DNA of 64,000 bases from Chitinophagaceae bacterium (GCA_016787065.1 JAEUVD010000011.1:1-64000); one strand, 5' to 3'. Counted from the stretch's first letter, positions 45,396 through 55,362 are shown. Notes: generated from the sequence alone by a model not told the origin. Made by a program: numbers and translations.

Positions 45396-45479
45396 GCCCA
45401 GATGGCGGAATTGGTAGACGCGCTAGACTCAAAATCTTGTTCTCGCAAGGGAGTGCAGGTTCGATTCCTGTTCTGGGCA
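45396..45479 (+). tRNA. tRNA-Leu(CAA)
   Basis: Acceptor arms GCCCAGA and TCTGGGC pair exactly, and a long variable arm is present. The anticodon loop CTCAAAA gives CAA. The anticodon stem (CTAGA with TCTTG) has one T-T mismatch at 28-42. A near-consensus -7 box (TAATATTG, 45379-45386) lies 9 bases upstream and a terminator lies 10 bases downstream. Confidence 0.95.
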
Positions 45480-45489
45480 CGAAACTTTT

Positions 45490-45509
45490 AGCCGATCATT
45501 GGATCGGCT
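45490..45509 (+). terminator. Rho-independent terminator after tRNA-Leu
   Basis: An 8-bp perfect stem (AGCCGATC with GATCGGCT) with a 4-base loop, followed by TTTTTC. Confidence 0.85.
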
Positions 45510-45618
45510 TTTTCTTTGAAACTAGGAGTTAAAGACGCGAAGCATCGCATCTCTACGCAAAACACAACTTCGACCAAAATCTAATTTGAATGATTTCCTA
45601 AATATTAAACGTTAAGCG

Positions 45619-47136
45619 CTATTCCTTTCTTAACCGAGCCAACCCTGATTTTGCACGTTGGTCGAGCGAATTTTTATAATCATGTTCTCCTAAATTCAGA
45701 AGCTTCTTGTAATAGTCCATCGCTAGGGTAAATTGCTTTCTATTTTCATAAATAAACGCCATTTGTAACGCCGACCGTGCTGCATAATACTCGGTACTTT
45801 CTTCCCCTTGTTTAAAGGTAATTTCGTAATACTTAAGCGCTTTTTCATCTTGTTGCAAATCATCGTACACACGGGCTAAGCGATAGGTAAACTCTAATTT
45901 TTCCGCTTCGGTTTGGAGTGTTGTTTGCACAATTCCGTTGAGTATAGTAAGTGCCTCTTGATTATAGCCGCCATCATTTAATAATCGCGCTTTGAGTAGA
46001 AATTTATTGGGCAGGTAATTTCGTTTTGCATTTCGTAAAGCTTGCTTATCCGCATCGGTTTCCGCATAACCTTCCGATATCGTTTTAGAAAGATACGTCT
46101 TAGTTAATGACGATTCGCCCTGCAAATAGGCTATTAAGGCTAATTGGTAATAGGCATCTTTGATGTAAAAGTACCCCTTGTAATTTTTTATGAATTTTAA
46201 GAAGTATAGTTTCGCTTCAAAATCTAACCGCTTCATTTTAGCATCGGCCATTTCATAAACCAACATAGGAAACGAAAAACTTGTTGGAGTTACTACCCTA
46301 TTAGTTAGAATTTGTTCGGCTATAGCAGCATTTTTATTATTCAAAGCTAAATTGGAAGCTACAAAGGCATAAAGCGTATTATTTTTAGTATCTAGTTTGT
46401 ATTGGTTTATCATGCTATAAGCCGCTTTCGGGTCATTCACTAGATAATTCGTTAGATAGATATGGTATAATATAGCTTCTTCTCGAAATACAACCTGATT
46501 CGTTTCAATATAACCTTTTAGAAACGACATCCCTTCCGATAAACTTCCTTTTAAACCTAACAAACTAGCTATCCATTTATAGCCCGACGGTATGGAGCTA
46601 ATTACAGCTTCTTCCATTCCAATATAAATCTTATTCGGTGCGAAATTTGGAAAGGCCTTTTGGTTGGCCCGAAAATTTAAGTACGACTTTCTAAACGTAA
46701 GCGCAGCATCCGTAAAATCTTTGTGCTTTGCCTGAACCATACTCCATTGAAAATATAATAAGCCTTTCAAGAATAAATAATAAGGCGATTTCTTATCTGC
46801 CGCCTCTAGTACCTTTAACCGACCATGAAAAGCACTTTTCTTCACCTTATAGGAATCAGGGTTTTCATTAAAGGTTAGCGTAATAAAATCTTCATAGTTT
46901 ACTAACGCATAAGGCATCAAATTTTTTGGATTCGATGAAAACTCCTTGGCTAACTCATTACGGGCATCTTGAATGCGAAAACTCATAAAGTACTGATAAG
47001 CTTTGGTACAATTAGGTGTCCATTCAAGTTTCTGAGCGCAAATAACATTCGCACTAAAACAAAAAGCAAGAATAAAAATTATTCTTGCCTTTAATATGTT
47101 GGTATTGAAAACGGTTTGTAGCAAACCACGATTCAT
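45619..47136 (-). CDS. Exported TPR-repeat protein of unknown function
   Basis: A 505-residue protein with a signal peptide (ARIIFILAFCFSANVICAQ). The rest is almost all helical, with tetratricopeptide-like pairs clearest at the C-terminus: EKALKYYEITFKQGEES, then TLAMDYYKKLLNLGEHDY. TPR solenoids usually bind protein partners. I take ATG 47136 (MNRGLLQTVF); the longer start at 47163 would overlap the zinc-ribbon gene. It is 7 bases after that gene, so it ends a Nif3-like/zinc-ribbon/TPR operon. Confidence 0.8.
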   Translation of the reverse strand: MNRGLLQTVFNTNILKARIIFILAFCFSANVICAQKLEWTPNCTKAYQYFMSFRIQDARNELAKEFSSNPKNLMPYALVNYEDFITLTFNENPDSYKVKKSAFHGRLKVLEAADKKSPYYLFLKGLLYFQWSMVQAKHKDFTDAALTFRKSYLNFRANQKAFPNFAPNKIYIGMEEAVISSIPSGYKWIASLLGLKGSLSEGMSFLKGYIETNQVVFREEAILYHIYLTNYLVNDPKAAYSMINQYKLDTKNNTLYAFVASNLALNNKNAAIAEQILTNRVVTPTSFSFPMLVYEMADAKMKRLDFEAKLYFLKFIKNYKGYFYIKDAYYQLALIAYLQGESSLTKTYLSKTISEGYAETDADKQALRNAKRNYLPNKFLLKARLLNDGGYNQEALTILNGIVQTTLQTEAEKLEFTYRLARVYDDLQQDEKALKYYEITFKQGEESTEYYAARSALQMAFIYENRKQFTLAMDYYKKLLNLGEHDYKNSLDQRAKSGLARLRKE

Positions 47137-47143
47137 ATTAAGT

Positions 47144-47896
47144 TTAAACAGTAACAGAATCACTCAGTTCATTGTCAATCAAGATACGACCACAATGTTC
47201 ACAAACAATCATTTTTTTACGTAAGCGAATATCACTCTGACGTTGCGGAGGAATTACATTGAAACATCCACCACATGAATCACGCTCTACTGCAACTACC
47301 GCTAAACCATTTCTGAATGAACTGCGAATACGTTCGTATGCCGTTAATAAACGTGGCTCAACAGCAGTTGCCGCTTTTTCACGTTGTAACAACAATTCCT
47401 TCTCTTCTTTTTCCGTTTCTTCTGTAATTTTTTGAAGTTCTTTTTGTTTCAAGCTAAGTACTTCTTGCTTGTCATCAATTTTGGCCTTCGTATCATTGAT
47501 TAAAGTTTGATACTCATCAATTTCAACTTTGGCATCTTTAATTTTTTTGTCAAGAGCCTTAATTTCTAATTCTTGAAGTTCGATTTCCTTATTGATCGCT
47601 TCAAACTCACGGCTATTTTTTACGTTGGTTTGTTGCTTTTCATATTTCTTTAATAATGCCGCTGCATCTTCTTGTTGTGTTTTCTTATGATTGATATCAT
47701 CTTTAACACTTTTAATTTCTCTTTCTAAACCGGCGATGCGGGTATTAAAACCTTCCATTTCATCTTCAAGGTCCTTTACTTCCATTGGAAGTTCGCCACG
47801 AAGTTTATTGATCTCATCAATCTTGGAATCAATTTTTTGCAGGGTGCAAATTGTAACTAATTTTTCTTGTACAGAGAATTCTTTAACTGCTGCCAT
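47144..47896 (-). CDS. Coiled-coil protein with C-terminal C4 zinc ribbon
   Basis: A 250-residue cytoplasmic protein. Residues about 15-180 form a long charged coiled coil (heptads with E, K and L). The C-terminus is a zinc ribbon: CGGCFNVIPPQRQSDIRL ... CEHCGRI. Proteins of this shape are widespread in Bacteroidota and other phyla, usually beside a Nif3-like gene, and may bind nucleic acid. It is 12 bases after the Nif3-like gene here, in keeping with that link. Its exact function is not known. Confidence 0.88.
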   Translation of the reverse strand: MAAVKEFSVQEKLVTICTLQKIDSKIDEINKLRGELPMEVKDLEDEMEGFNTRIAGLEREIKSVKDDINHKKTQQEDAAALLKKYEKQQTNVKNSREFEAINKEIELQELEIKALDKKIKDAKVEIDEYQTLINDTKAKIDDKQEVLSLKQKELQKITEETEKEEKELLLQREKAATAVEPRLLTAYERIRSSFRNGLAVVAVERDSCGGCFNVIPPQRQSDIRLRKKMIVCEHCGRILIDNELSDSVTV

Positions 47897-47908
47897 ATTG
47901 CGTTTTAC

Positions 47909-49000
47909 TTAGAAATAGTACACCGGATTTGTGTTCACGGATGTAAATTGGAGGGCGAAAGTAGGAAATTTTTTCGTAAACAGTCGATAAAATATTTCAG
48001 GAGTGAATTGCTCACTTTCATAATGGCCAATATCCACAATCATAATCTTATCTTCAGCATCAAAAAACTGATGGTATTTAAAGTCGGCGGTTAAGAAAAC
48101 ATCGGCACCTGCTGTGAGCGCATCAGGCAGTAAAAAACTACCTGAACCTCCGCAAAGAGCAATTTTTTGAACATTTTCAGGAGGTTTTGTGTAACGTATC
48201 ATACCGGTTTTAAATACCTCTTTAACTTGTTGCAGAAAAGTTTGAAAAGGCATAGGCTCCTTTAAATCCCCCACTATACCGGCTCCGATTTCCGACACCG
48301 TATTTTGAAGCGGAATAATACCATAAGCTACTTCCTCATAGGGATGAGCTCGTTTCAATGCCGCAACCACAGCTGATTTCAGGGCCGCCGGAAATACCAA
48401 TTCAATTTTAATTTCTTGTTCTTCCTTGCGCACTAAAAGTTCTCCTGAAAAAGGATTGGCCTTTTCATTGGGTTTGAACGTTCCTATTCCTGAAGTATTG
48501 AAACCACATTCACTGTAATTTCCAATTTGTCCGGCACCTGCCGCAAATAGTGCATCTCGCACGGTGTTTAAATACGCTTCGGGCACGTAGGTGTACAACT
48601 GAAAGAGTGTGTTCGGTAGCAACTTGAGGATACGCGTATTGAGGAGTTCTAATTTTTCCGCCATGATCGCATTCACACCTTGATACACATTATCTAAATT
48701 CGTGTGAACACAAAGAATAGCGATATTATATTGAATGGCCTTGATAATAATACGTTCCGTGTAGGTTTTACCCGTTAAGCGCTTAATGCCAGAGAAAATT
48801 ACCGGATGATGCGCTATGATTAACCCCAAACCTGCTTCTTTTGCTTCTTCCACCACGGCTTCGGTTACATCTAAACAAAGCAAGGCACCATTGACCTCTG
48901 TTTCCGGATTACCAACTAAAAGTCCGCTGTTATCATAACTTTCCTGATAACTGAAAGGTGCTAACTCGTTTATTTCTCGAAGAATTTCGTGAATTTTCAT
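47909..49000 (-). CDS. Nif3-like dinuclear metal center protein
   Basis: A 363-residue cytoplasmic protein of the Nif3/YbgI/YqfO family, proposed GTP cyclohydrolase 1 type 2-like enzymes. Metal ligands are visible in IIAHHPVIFSGIK, ILCVHTNLDNVYQG and, near the C-terminus, TADFKYHQFFDAED and IGHYESE. An inserted middle domain (about residues 130-235, with YSECGFNTSGIGTF) is the YqfO-type insertion that makes it longer than YbgI. The zinc-ribbon gene follows 12 bases away. Confidence 0.92.
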   Translation of the reverse strand: MKIHEILREINELAPFSYQESYDNSGLLVGNPETEVNGALLCLDVTEAVVEEAKEAGLGLIIAHHPVIFSGIKRLTGKTYTERIIIKAIQYNIAILCVHTNLDNVYQGVNAIMAEKLELLNTRILKLLPNTLFQLYTYVPEAYLNTVRDALFAAGAGQIGNYSECGFNTSGIGTFKPNEKANPFSGELLVRKEEQEIKIELVFPAALKSAVVAALKRAHPYEEVAYGIIPLQNTVSEIGAGIVGDLKEPMPFQTFLQQVKEVFKTGMIRYTKPPENVQKIALCGGSGSFLLPDALTAGADVFLTADFKYHQFFDAEDKIMIVDIGHYESEQFTPEIFYRLFTKKFPTFALQFTSVNTNPVYYF

Positions 49001-49043
49001 GAAGAATCAATTTACAGAAAACGTTTGACGTATTATTTTGGAA

Positions 49044-50285
49044 TTAACTTTTCTCCTCCCAAATTTGACTCAGTGCAACCAGCATATCTACGGCTTTTTG
49101 CATATCTTGAACACTTACATATTCTAGTTTAGAATGAATAGCCATTTCGCCGGTGAAGAGGTTCGGACAAGGTAAGCCCATAAAGGATAAACGCGAACCA
49201 TCCGTACCACCACGAATAATTTCTCGCTTTGGTTCAACTCCAACTCTTTTCATAGCTTCTTCAGCATAATCCATAACATGTGGAAGGTCTTTCAGTATAT
49301 CCATCATATTTCGATATTGCTCGAAGGGTTTAAATTCATAAGCAGCACCCGCATGATTTGAAACCACCTTTTTTAAGATAGCTTCCAAGCGGTCTTCATG
49401 TTCTTTTAATTTAGCGGTTTCGAAGTCGCGAACAATAAATTTTACTACAGCCTTTTCAATGTTTCCTTCGATAGACATTGGATGCACATACCCCTCGCGG
49501 CCTTCGGTTGTTTCCGGACTCCAGGTATCCTTAGGTAAAGCAGCCAGAAATTCGGATGCAATTTTAATCGCATTTACGAGTTTACCTTTAGCATAACCGG
49601 GATGCGCACTGATACCGTGAATGGTAGCAACGGCGCCATCGGCACTAAACGATTCACCTTCAAGCCAACCTCGCTCACCACTATCTAGGGTGTAACCAAA
49701 ATCGGCAGCGAGTTTCTTCATATCCACATGTTCTACACCTCGCCCTACTTCTTCGTCTGGAGTGAAAAGAATACGAATTTTACCATGTTTGATTTCAGGA
49801 TGCTGGGTTAGATATTGAGCCAAATCCATGATGATCGCCACGCCGGCTTTATCATCAGCACCTAATAACGTTAAACCGGAAGCGGTAATAATATCATCGC
49901 CAATACGTTGTTGTAAGTATGGATTATTTTCGGTGTTTAATTTTAATGAAGCATCATCTGCGAAAAGAATATCTCCTCCTTGATAATTCCGATGCACCAC
50001 GGGTTTTACATTGGTTCCGCTACAATCGGGAGCCGTATCCATATGGGAGCAGAAACAAATCACCGGAACTTCCTTATCGGTGTTCGAAGGTATAGAGGCA
50101 TAAACATAACCCCATTCATCCATTTCCACATCAGCCAAACCTATATGTTGAAGCTCTTCAAATAATATTTTTGCTAAATCTTTTTGTTTCGAAGAACTTG
50201 GGAAGGAAGCAGATTCAGGATCGCTTTGGGTATCAACTTGAACGTAGCGCAGAAAGCGCTCTTCAACAGAATAAGAATAACTCAT
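49044..50285 (-). CDS. pepT: Peptidase T (tripeptidase)
   Basis: PepT is a dizinc M20 aminopeptidase that removes the N-terminal residue of tripeptides in the cytoplasm. The 413-residue protein has the metal ligand sites CFCSHMDTAPDCSG, LGADDKAGVAIIM and TPDEEVGRGVEHVD (catalytic Glu), then YTLDSGERGWLEGESF, and RGGTDGSRLSFMGLPCPNLF at the C-terminus. The start follows a TACTTTCG box by four bases. It is 43 bases upstream of the Nif3-like gene on the same strand. Confidence 0.96.
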   Translation of the reverse strand: MSYSYSVEERFLRYVQVDTQSDPESASFPSSSKQKDLAKILFEELQHIGLADVEMDEWGYVYASIPSNTDKEVPVICFCSHMDTAPDCSGTNVKPVVHRNYQGGDILFADDASLKLNTENNPYLQQRIGDDIITASGLTLLGADDKAGVAIIMDLAQYLTQHPEIKHGKIRILFTPDEEVGRGVEHVDMKKLAADFGYTLDSGERGWLEGESFSADGAVATIHGISAHPGYAKGKLVNAIKIASEFLAALPKDTWSPETTEGREGYVHPMSIEGNIEKAVVKFIVRDFETAKLKEHEDRLEAILKKVVSNHAGAAYEFKPFEQYRNMMDILKDLPHVMDYAEEAMKRVGVEPKREIIRGGTDGSRLSFMGLPCPNLFTGEMAIHSKLEYVSVQDMQKAVDMLVALSQIWEEKS

Positions 50286-50289
50286 GCAA

Positions 50290-50297
50290 CGAAAGTA
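50290..50297 (-). promoter_or_regulatory. -7 promoter box of pepT
   Basis: Reads TACTTTCG on the minus strand, one base from TAnnTTTG, four bases before the pepT ATG. Confidence 0.45.
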
Positions 50298-50557
50298 GGA
50301 TTTTTTTTGAGTTGAATATTCGATACCAAAAAACTTCTATTATAAAGTGTTTTAATAGCCATAAGATTATGTTCGATTTAGTATAGTAAGAAATTCGTTT
50401 CTCCATCTTCTATACTTCTATCCGTAACCACCTCATAATACGACAAAAGAATGTTCTTCCATCGGCAACCTCGTTTCAACCAAAACGAGAAGTGATTCAA
50501 ACAAAAGAAATCAATTCTATCCTCACAGGAAATACGCGTAATTCCGATAAAACATTA

Positions 50558-51223
50558 TCAAAATAAATATTGCAACCTTAAGGTGTACACATTGTTAAAT
50601 TGTTCGGGCCTTCCCGTGATATAGTTATATGAACTTCTGATTTTCACCAAGGAATAAGAGAAGCGCATATTAATAAACAGGTTCTTATAAACTTGCAAAC
50701 TACCGTTAATAACATAGCTTAAATCAAACTTACGAAACGGAAATAGCTTGGCATCATTTTCATACACGGTACCACTTTCATTGCGATAGGTTTCTTTACT
50801 CCGAACGAGTTGTCCGTAAGCAAGTCCTGCACCAATATTATTTCTCCGTTTATCAAAATATGAAAGATACAAGGGTACTTCAAGGTAATTCAGTTGAATA
50901 CGATAATCGGTGAGAATGGTATTCTGATCGTTAGCCTTTCGAGGCAATTGTGAGGCTCCGGCTCTGCTTCCTTTTTGAGAATACGTTAATTCCAACCCCA
51001 GCGCCGTTTTTGTAGATAATTTCGAGAATACAATTAACCCTCCGTTCAAACCTGGTTTATGATAGCCGGCGAAATTATCACCATCAACCTGAGCAAAATT
51101 CGCTCCTAACGAAACGCCTCCAATAAAGGTTTGTTCATCATAATCCTGAGCTTTTCCATATACTGTGCATAAATTCAACCCGATAAAAAAAACCGTGATA
51201 ATAAAAAGTTCTACTTTAGCCAT
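50558..51223 (-). CDS. Outer-membrane beta-barrel protein
   Basis: A 221-residue protein with an N-terminal signal peptide (hydrophobic core LFIITVFFIGLNLC, cleavage near VYGKAQ). The mature part is rich in alternating aromatic and polar strands with tight turns, as in an eight-stranded barrel: FIGGVSLGANFAQV, GLELTYSQKG and the final VYTLRLQYLF, which ends in Phe as barrel proteins do. It fits the OMP_b-brl_2/PorT-like group common in Bacteroidota. Its function is unknown. It is divergent from a small gene 32 bases away. Confidence 0.75.
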   Translation of the reverse strand: MAKVELFIITVFFIGLNLCTVYGKAQDYDEQTFIGGVSLGANFAQVDGDNFAGYHKPGLNGGLIVFSKLSTKTALGLELTYSQKGSRAGASQLPRKANDQNTILTDYRIQLNYLEVPLYLSYFDKRRNNIGAGLAYGQLVRSKETYRNESGTVYENDAKLFPFRKFDLSYVINGSLQVYKNLFINMRFSYSLVKIRSSYNYITGRPEQFNNVYTLRLQYLF

Positions 51224-51255
51224 GTAGCGGAATAAATCGTAACGCCAACAAATAT

Positions 51256-51531
51256 ATGAGTTTAAAGTATAACGCCCATACCTTAAAGAAATTAGAAGAC
51301 CTGTTCGATGAATTGAATTACACTATACGTTTTGAAAAAGGTAATTTCAACAGTGGCTATTGTGTTCTTCAAGAGAAAAAAATGGTAGTTATTAATAAAT
51401 TTCTCACCTTGGAAGGGCGAATTAATGCGTTACTCGACATATTACCTAGCGTAGATGCAGACCTCGATACGCTTACGCCTCAAAGTCGTCAGTGTTATGA
51501 TCTTGCCATGGCCGCGCCAATAGACCGTTAA
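51256..51531 (+). CDS. Conserved small cytoplasmic protein
   Basis: A 91-residue soluble protein without signal peptide. It has a helical start (HTLKKLEDLFDELNYTI), a beta hairpin (RFEKGNFNSGYCVLQEKKMVVI) and a C-terminal helix (EGRINALLDILPSV). I recall such short proteins as widely shared within Bacteroidota, but I know no function. It stands between a beta-barrel gene and a DUF4412-like gene, on the same strand as the latter. Confidence 0.7.
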   Translation: MSLKYNAHTLKKLEDLFDELNYTIRFEKGNFNSGYCVLQEKKMVVINKFLTLEGRINALLDILPSVDADLDTLTPQSRQCYDLAMAAPIDR

Positions 51532-51644
51532 TAGCACTCCGTTTATCAATCATAATCTACCAAATTCGTAATAAGGTCTACCAAAATCTAAACTGCATTT
51601 GATGTTCTAGTAAAATTTTGCAACTTCGTGAAAATTTTAAGGCT

Positions 51645-52520
51645 ATGAAACAAGTTTTAATTGTATTTGCATTCATTTTTTCGGTTAGCATAAATGGGTT
51701 TTCGCAACGAGGTTATGTGCGTAAGGCGATCGAAAAAAATCAGGAAGAAAAACATCAAGACGAAAAAAATAAAGGTGAAAAGGCAGTTGATGAGCGTTTA
51801 GATGCATGGGATGCCAGCGATAAAAAAATGCGTGATAAGATTGAACCCTTTCCAACGATGAGTTATACGATGGATATGGAATATCCTAAAAAACCAAAAC
51901 ATAACGGAAGTATTGATTATAGTTACAAAGGGTATCAATGTGCTACGAACATGCATATGGATAACGATCGCAATCAAGAAACCCGAACCATTATGAATTT
52001 CAAAGAGGGCAAATCAATCATGCTCATGACCGATAAAAAAGGGAAGAAAACAGGAATGGAAATGGAGTTAAAAATGATTGATTGGGGGGCACGTGCAGCA
52101 GTCAATAAGGAAAATGAGATGCTGAAAAATGGAGATGCTGAACTAAAAGCAACAGATGAATATAAAACGATTGAAGGATATAAATGCCGAAAGTATGAAT
52201 ACCGAAATCAGAAGTACATTTCGGATATCTGGATAACCAATGACGTTAAGTTTGATTACAATCATTATAACCGCGCACTGGCTAGTGTTTACTCTACACA
52301 GCCTTATGCTCAAATGGAATATTATAAATCGGGCTTGAAAGGAATTGCGATTCAAATTCACACCATTTCCGATGACCCAAGAATTGGAGAAAGTATTCTT
52401 ACTATGAAAAATATTAAAACAGGTTCTATCAATGAATCTGCTTTTAGTACCGAAGGCTATACAATTGAAAAAATGCCTTCTGTACGTGATATGTGGAATA
52501 GTTTCAAGAAAGAAGACTAG
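51645..52520 (+). CDS. Exported DUF4412-like protein
   Basis: A 291-residue exported protein with a signal peptide (MKQVLIVFAFIFSVSINGFSQ). The mature part starts with a highly charged stretch (KNQEEKHQDEKNKGEKAVDE) and then resembles DUF4412 proteins: a strand-rich domain with YKTIEGYKCRKYEYRNQKYI and IWITNDVKFDYNHY. Function unknown. I take ATG 51645; a TTG frame start at 51618 precedes it but overlaps a TTTTG element and adds no signal-like sequence. Confidence 0.75.
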   Translation: MKQVLIVFAFIFSVSINGFSQRGYVRKAIEKNQEEKHQDEKNKGEKAVDERLDAWDASDKKMRDKIEPFPTMSYTMDMEYPKKPKHNGSIDYSYKGYQCATNMHMDNDRNQETRTIMNFKEGKSIMLMTDKKGKKTGMEMELKMIDWGARAAVNKENEMLKNGDAELKATDEYKTIEGYKCRKYEYRNQKYISDIWITNDVKFDYNHYNRALASVYSTQPYAQMEYYKSGLKGIAIQIHTISDDPRIGESILTMKNIKTGSINESAFSTEGYTIEKMPSVRDMWNSFKKED

Positions 52521-52675
52521 ACGTTTTACACGTTTGCCTTTTGATATGATTGAATAGCACTATGGTCTATTGAATTATTCTTTCGTTTTATTCGAGTAGA
52601 AAAGAAGGAGGATTATGTTTCCAGTTTTTTAACATTCCTGTAAATCTTTTGAGAATGAATTTTTCACGGATGTTC

Positions 52676-52683
52676 TATTTTTG
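52676..52683 (+). promoter_or_regulatory. -7 promoter box of the serine hydrolase gene
   Basis: TATTTTTG fits TAnnTTTG and lies 5 bases before the ATG. A TTTTG stretch at 52647-52651 could be the -33 element. Confidence 0.55.
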
Positions 52684-52688
52684 GCGAT

Positions 52689-53876
52689 ATGCCTCTACAG
52701 ACATCCCGTACCCTCTTTCTTGCAGGGTTTCTTTATATATTAAGTTCCTGCGTATCGAACGGAGAACCTAAGCCAAAACTGGCCATGGAGAGTTTTCCCA
52801 AATTTGGAAAAGTAAACATCAGTTATAATGATACCACGGATCCAAAGTTTAAAGAAATGATTTATCAGTTAGACACCTTTTACCAACGCCAAATTTCCTT
52901 GGGTTTTAATGGCAGTGTGTTAGTTGGTTATAAAGGTAAAATTTTATACAAGCGTTATTTTGGAATAGCTGATCGAGAAAATAATATTCTTTGGGATGAG
53001 CAAACACAAAGTCAATTGGCTTCTACCTCCAAACCTTTTACCGCCGGTGCCATTTTAATTCTAAAAGATAAAGGATTACTTGGAATTGATGATCCGGTGA
53101 ATAAGTACATCAGCTATTTCCCCTATCCTGAAATCACGCTTCGAATGTTATTAAATCATCGAAGTGGTTTACCGGATTATTTAAAGTTAATGACTAAAGC
53201 AGCCGACAAACCGTATTTGTGTAATGATGATGTACTTTCATGGTTAGCAGTTAAACGACCCAAATTAAATTTTACCTCAGATACTAAATTTACTTATTGT
53301 AACACTAACTATGTTGTATTGGCCAGCGTCATTGAAAAAGTAACCGGAATGAAATTCGATTATTTTATGAAACGTTTTCTATTCACACCTTTGGGCATGA
53401 CGAATACCTTTGTAGTTGACCCTAACGATATTAAAAATGAACATACTGCGAACTCGTACAACTATCGCTGGAAGCTAGAACCGAATATGCATTTTGATGG
53501 TGTTTGGGGCGATAAAGGTGTTTACTCAACCGTTGAAGATTTGTATCGTTGGGATCAAGCGTTATATAGTGGTAAGCTTATAAAATCATCCACCTTAAGT
53601 GAAGCCTATCGAGGTTATAGTTTTGAAAAAGAAGGTGTAAAAAATTACGGTTTAGGATGGCGCATGCTTGATTATCCGAACGGTACCAAAATTATTTATC
53701 ATAACGGTTGGTGGCATGGTAACAACACGAGCTTCTATCGTTTTATTGACGATAATTTCACCATCATTGTTTTGGGTAATCGTTTTAATAAAAATATATA
53801 TCGTCAGCCTCAACAAATCTATAATATTATTAACGGACAAATGGTTAATGGAGAAGAGATAGAAACAGAAGAATAA
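52689..53876 (+). CDS. Serine hydrolase of the beta-lactamase class C / DD-peptidase family
   Basis: A 395-residue exported enzyme with a signal peptide that may end in a lipobox (LSSC, about residue 20). The penicillin-binding-like motifs are present: SxxK as S112-T-S-K115, YxN as YCN near 197, and HxG in IIYHNGWWHGN. Many such proteins in Bacteroidota act as esterases or peptidases on D-amino acids or cell-wall pieces and give no resistance. A -7 box precedes it closely. It is followed by a T9SS gene 61 bases on. Confidence 0.88.
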   Translation: MPLQTSRTLFLAGFLYILSSCVSNGEPKPKLAMESFPKFGKVNISYNDTTDPKFKEMIYQLDTFYQRQISLGFNGSVLVGYKGKILYKRYFGIADRENNILWDEQTQSQLASTSKPFTAGAILILKDKGLLGIDDPVNKYISYFPYPEITLRMLLNHRSGLPDYLKLMTKAADKPYLCNDDVLSWLAVKRPKLNFTSDTKFTYCNTNYVVLASVIEKVTGMKFDYFMKRFLFTPLGMTNTFVVDPNDIKNEHTANSYNYRWKLEPNMHFDGVWGDKGVYSTVEDLYRWDQALYSGKLIKSSTLSEAYRGYSFEKEGVKNYGLGWRMLDYPNGTKIIYHNGWWHGNNTSFYRFIDDNFTIIVLGNRFNKNIYRQPQQIYNIINGQMVNGEEIETEE

Positions 53877-53937
53877 ATACCCCCTAACAAACTTAACAAG
53901 GGAAATGTTAGTTTGTAAAAATTTAAATCACAATACA

Positions 53938-55287
53938 ATGAATCATTTAAAATCAATTTTAAGTATTGCCTTGGCATGCTTTTTAAGCAACACCATTTCG
54001 GCAGGAGTAAAAACTACATTAACAAAGAACGATAAAAAACAACGGGCTTTACAAATTCTTGCATTAAGCAAAGAAGAACATCAAGTTCAATCAAAATTCC
54101 GTTCCGGTTCTCGCTTAATTGGTAGTGCTAGACAACTATATCAGGGTTCCAGTTATGTTCCGCAAGATAGCACACAGTATCTATATAACTCAACATATGG
54201 TTATGACCCAACACCGGAAATGTTTGACATGATTGATATTAATAGTTTTCTCTATGACAACTTAATGAATTATTACGATAAGAGTTTAACCTGGGTAATG
54301 ACATCAACACCTACCCTATCCGATAGTATGATGAACACATTCACTACCGGACATAAATTGCAACATTCCGTTAGTCGTAACATTCCTTTTTCGAGTTATA
54401 GTTCCACATTCTTTGGATATAATACAGCAGGACAAAAAATTCAATCGATTGATACCTTTAACATGGGTACGTTAAACGCATACCAAAGCGACTTTACTTT
54501 AAATGCGCAAAACAAAGTATGGGTCATAAAAAATAAGGAAAATGGTGTTTTTGTAAGTACCGATTCTCTGTACTATAATGTAGAAGGTCGACTTATTAAA
54601 GTTATTGAATTTGATGATCAAGATGAATTTTCGTTCAAGCTGGATATTGCTTACAATAGTCAAAATTTAATTGAATCTTTTATTTATTCTGATTGGACAG
54701 GTAGTGTTTGGAGTTACACTGATAAAACGGAATATTTTTATAATACCGGAAATCATATTTCAGCTGTTTACTATTCAAACTTTGTTGGTTCAAATTGGGA
54801 GTACGATTCAAAAGATACCTTAAGTTATACCACAAGTACAAGCTATCCAAGTAAAGTGGAGAACTTTGTATATAATCTATCGAGCATGATGTTTGAAAAC
54901 AATAGTAAATCAGAGTACACATACAACAGCAATGACCAAGTTTTGAGTGAAGAGTATTTTTATTATAGTACGGTTTACACACCAAGCTATAAAACGATGT
55001 ATTACTACCAAACGTATGCTCCCACTTCAATACCAAATGAAGCTATCATTCAAGGGCTAACTATCTACCCTAACCCAACCCAAGATTGGTTACAAGTAAG
55101 TTTGGAAGGCTCAACTGGAGATATTGAAATTTCTATTTTGAATTTAAGCGGTCAGGTTATTAAACGTTATATTTCCACTAGTTCATCCATTCGATTAGAT
55201 ACTCAATCGTTACCTGAAGGAAGTTATTATGTTCAGGTTATTAATCAAGGAAAGCAATCCGTTCAATCGTTCACCAAAATGAACTAA
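53938..55287 (+). CDS. T9SS-secreted protein of unknown function
   Basis: A 449-residue exported protein with a signal peptide ending ISAGV. The body is strand-rich, with RHS-like YNxxxQxxxS motifs (YNSQNLIESFIYSDWTGS, YNSNDQVLSEEYFYYS) that suggest a repetitive beta-sheet surface. The last 80 residues are a type A sorting domain (LTIYPNPTQDWLQVSL ... LPEGSYYVQVINQGKQSVQ). I take ATG 53938; the 53905 start adds only an unlikely MLVCKNLNHNT. A strong hairpin follows. Confidence 0.82.
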   Translation: MNHLKSILSIALACFLSNTISAGVKTTLTKNDKKQRALQILALSKEEHQVQSKFRSGSRLIGSARQLYQGSSYVPQDSTQYLYNSTYGYDPTPEMFDMIDINSFLYDNLMNYYDKSLTWVMTSTPTLSDSMMNTFTTGHKLQHSVSRNIPFSSYSSTFFGYNTAGQKIQSIDTFNMGTLNAYQSDFTLNAQNKVWVIKNKENGVFVSTDSLYYNVEGRLIKVIEFDDQDEFSFKLDIAYNSQNLIESFIYSDWTGSVWSYTDKTEYFYNTGNHISAVYYSNFVGSNWEYDSKDTLSYTTSTSYPSKVENFVYNLSSMMFENNSKSEYTYNSNDQVLSEEYFYYSTVYTPSYKTMYYYQTYAPTSIPNEAIIQGLTIYPNPTQDWLQVSLEGSTGDIEISILNLSGQVIKRYISTSSSIRLDTQSLPEGSYYVQVINQGKQSVQSFTKMN

Positions 55288-55306
55288 AACAGTATCTTAT
55301 AAAAAG

Positions 55307-55330
55307 GAACTCCACCGATTGGTGGAGTTC
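55307..55330 (+). terminator. Rho-independent terminator
   Basis: A 10-bp perfect stem (GAACTCCACC with GGTGGAGTTC) with a GATT loop, then TCTTTTT. It lies between converging genes and may serve both. Confidence 0.88.
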
Positions 55331-55362
55331 TCTTTTTATTGTTCATTTTTCACGAAAACAAC

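Noticed and set aside
50470..50489. Hairpin CTCGTTT/AAACGAG as a terminator
   Set aside because: No T run follows on either strand and no gene ends there.
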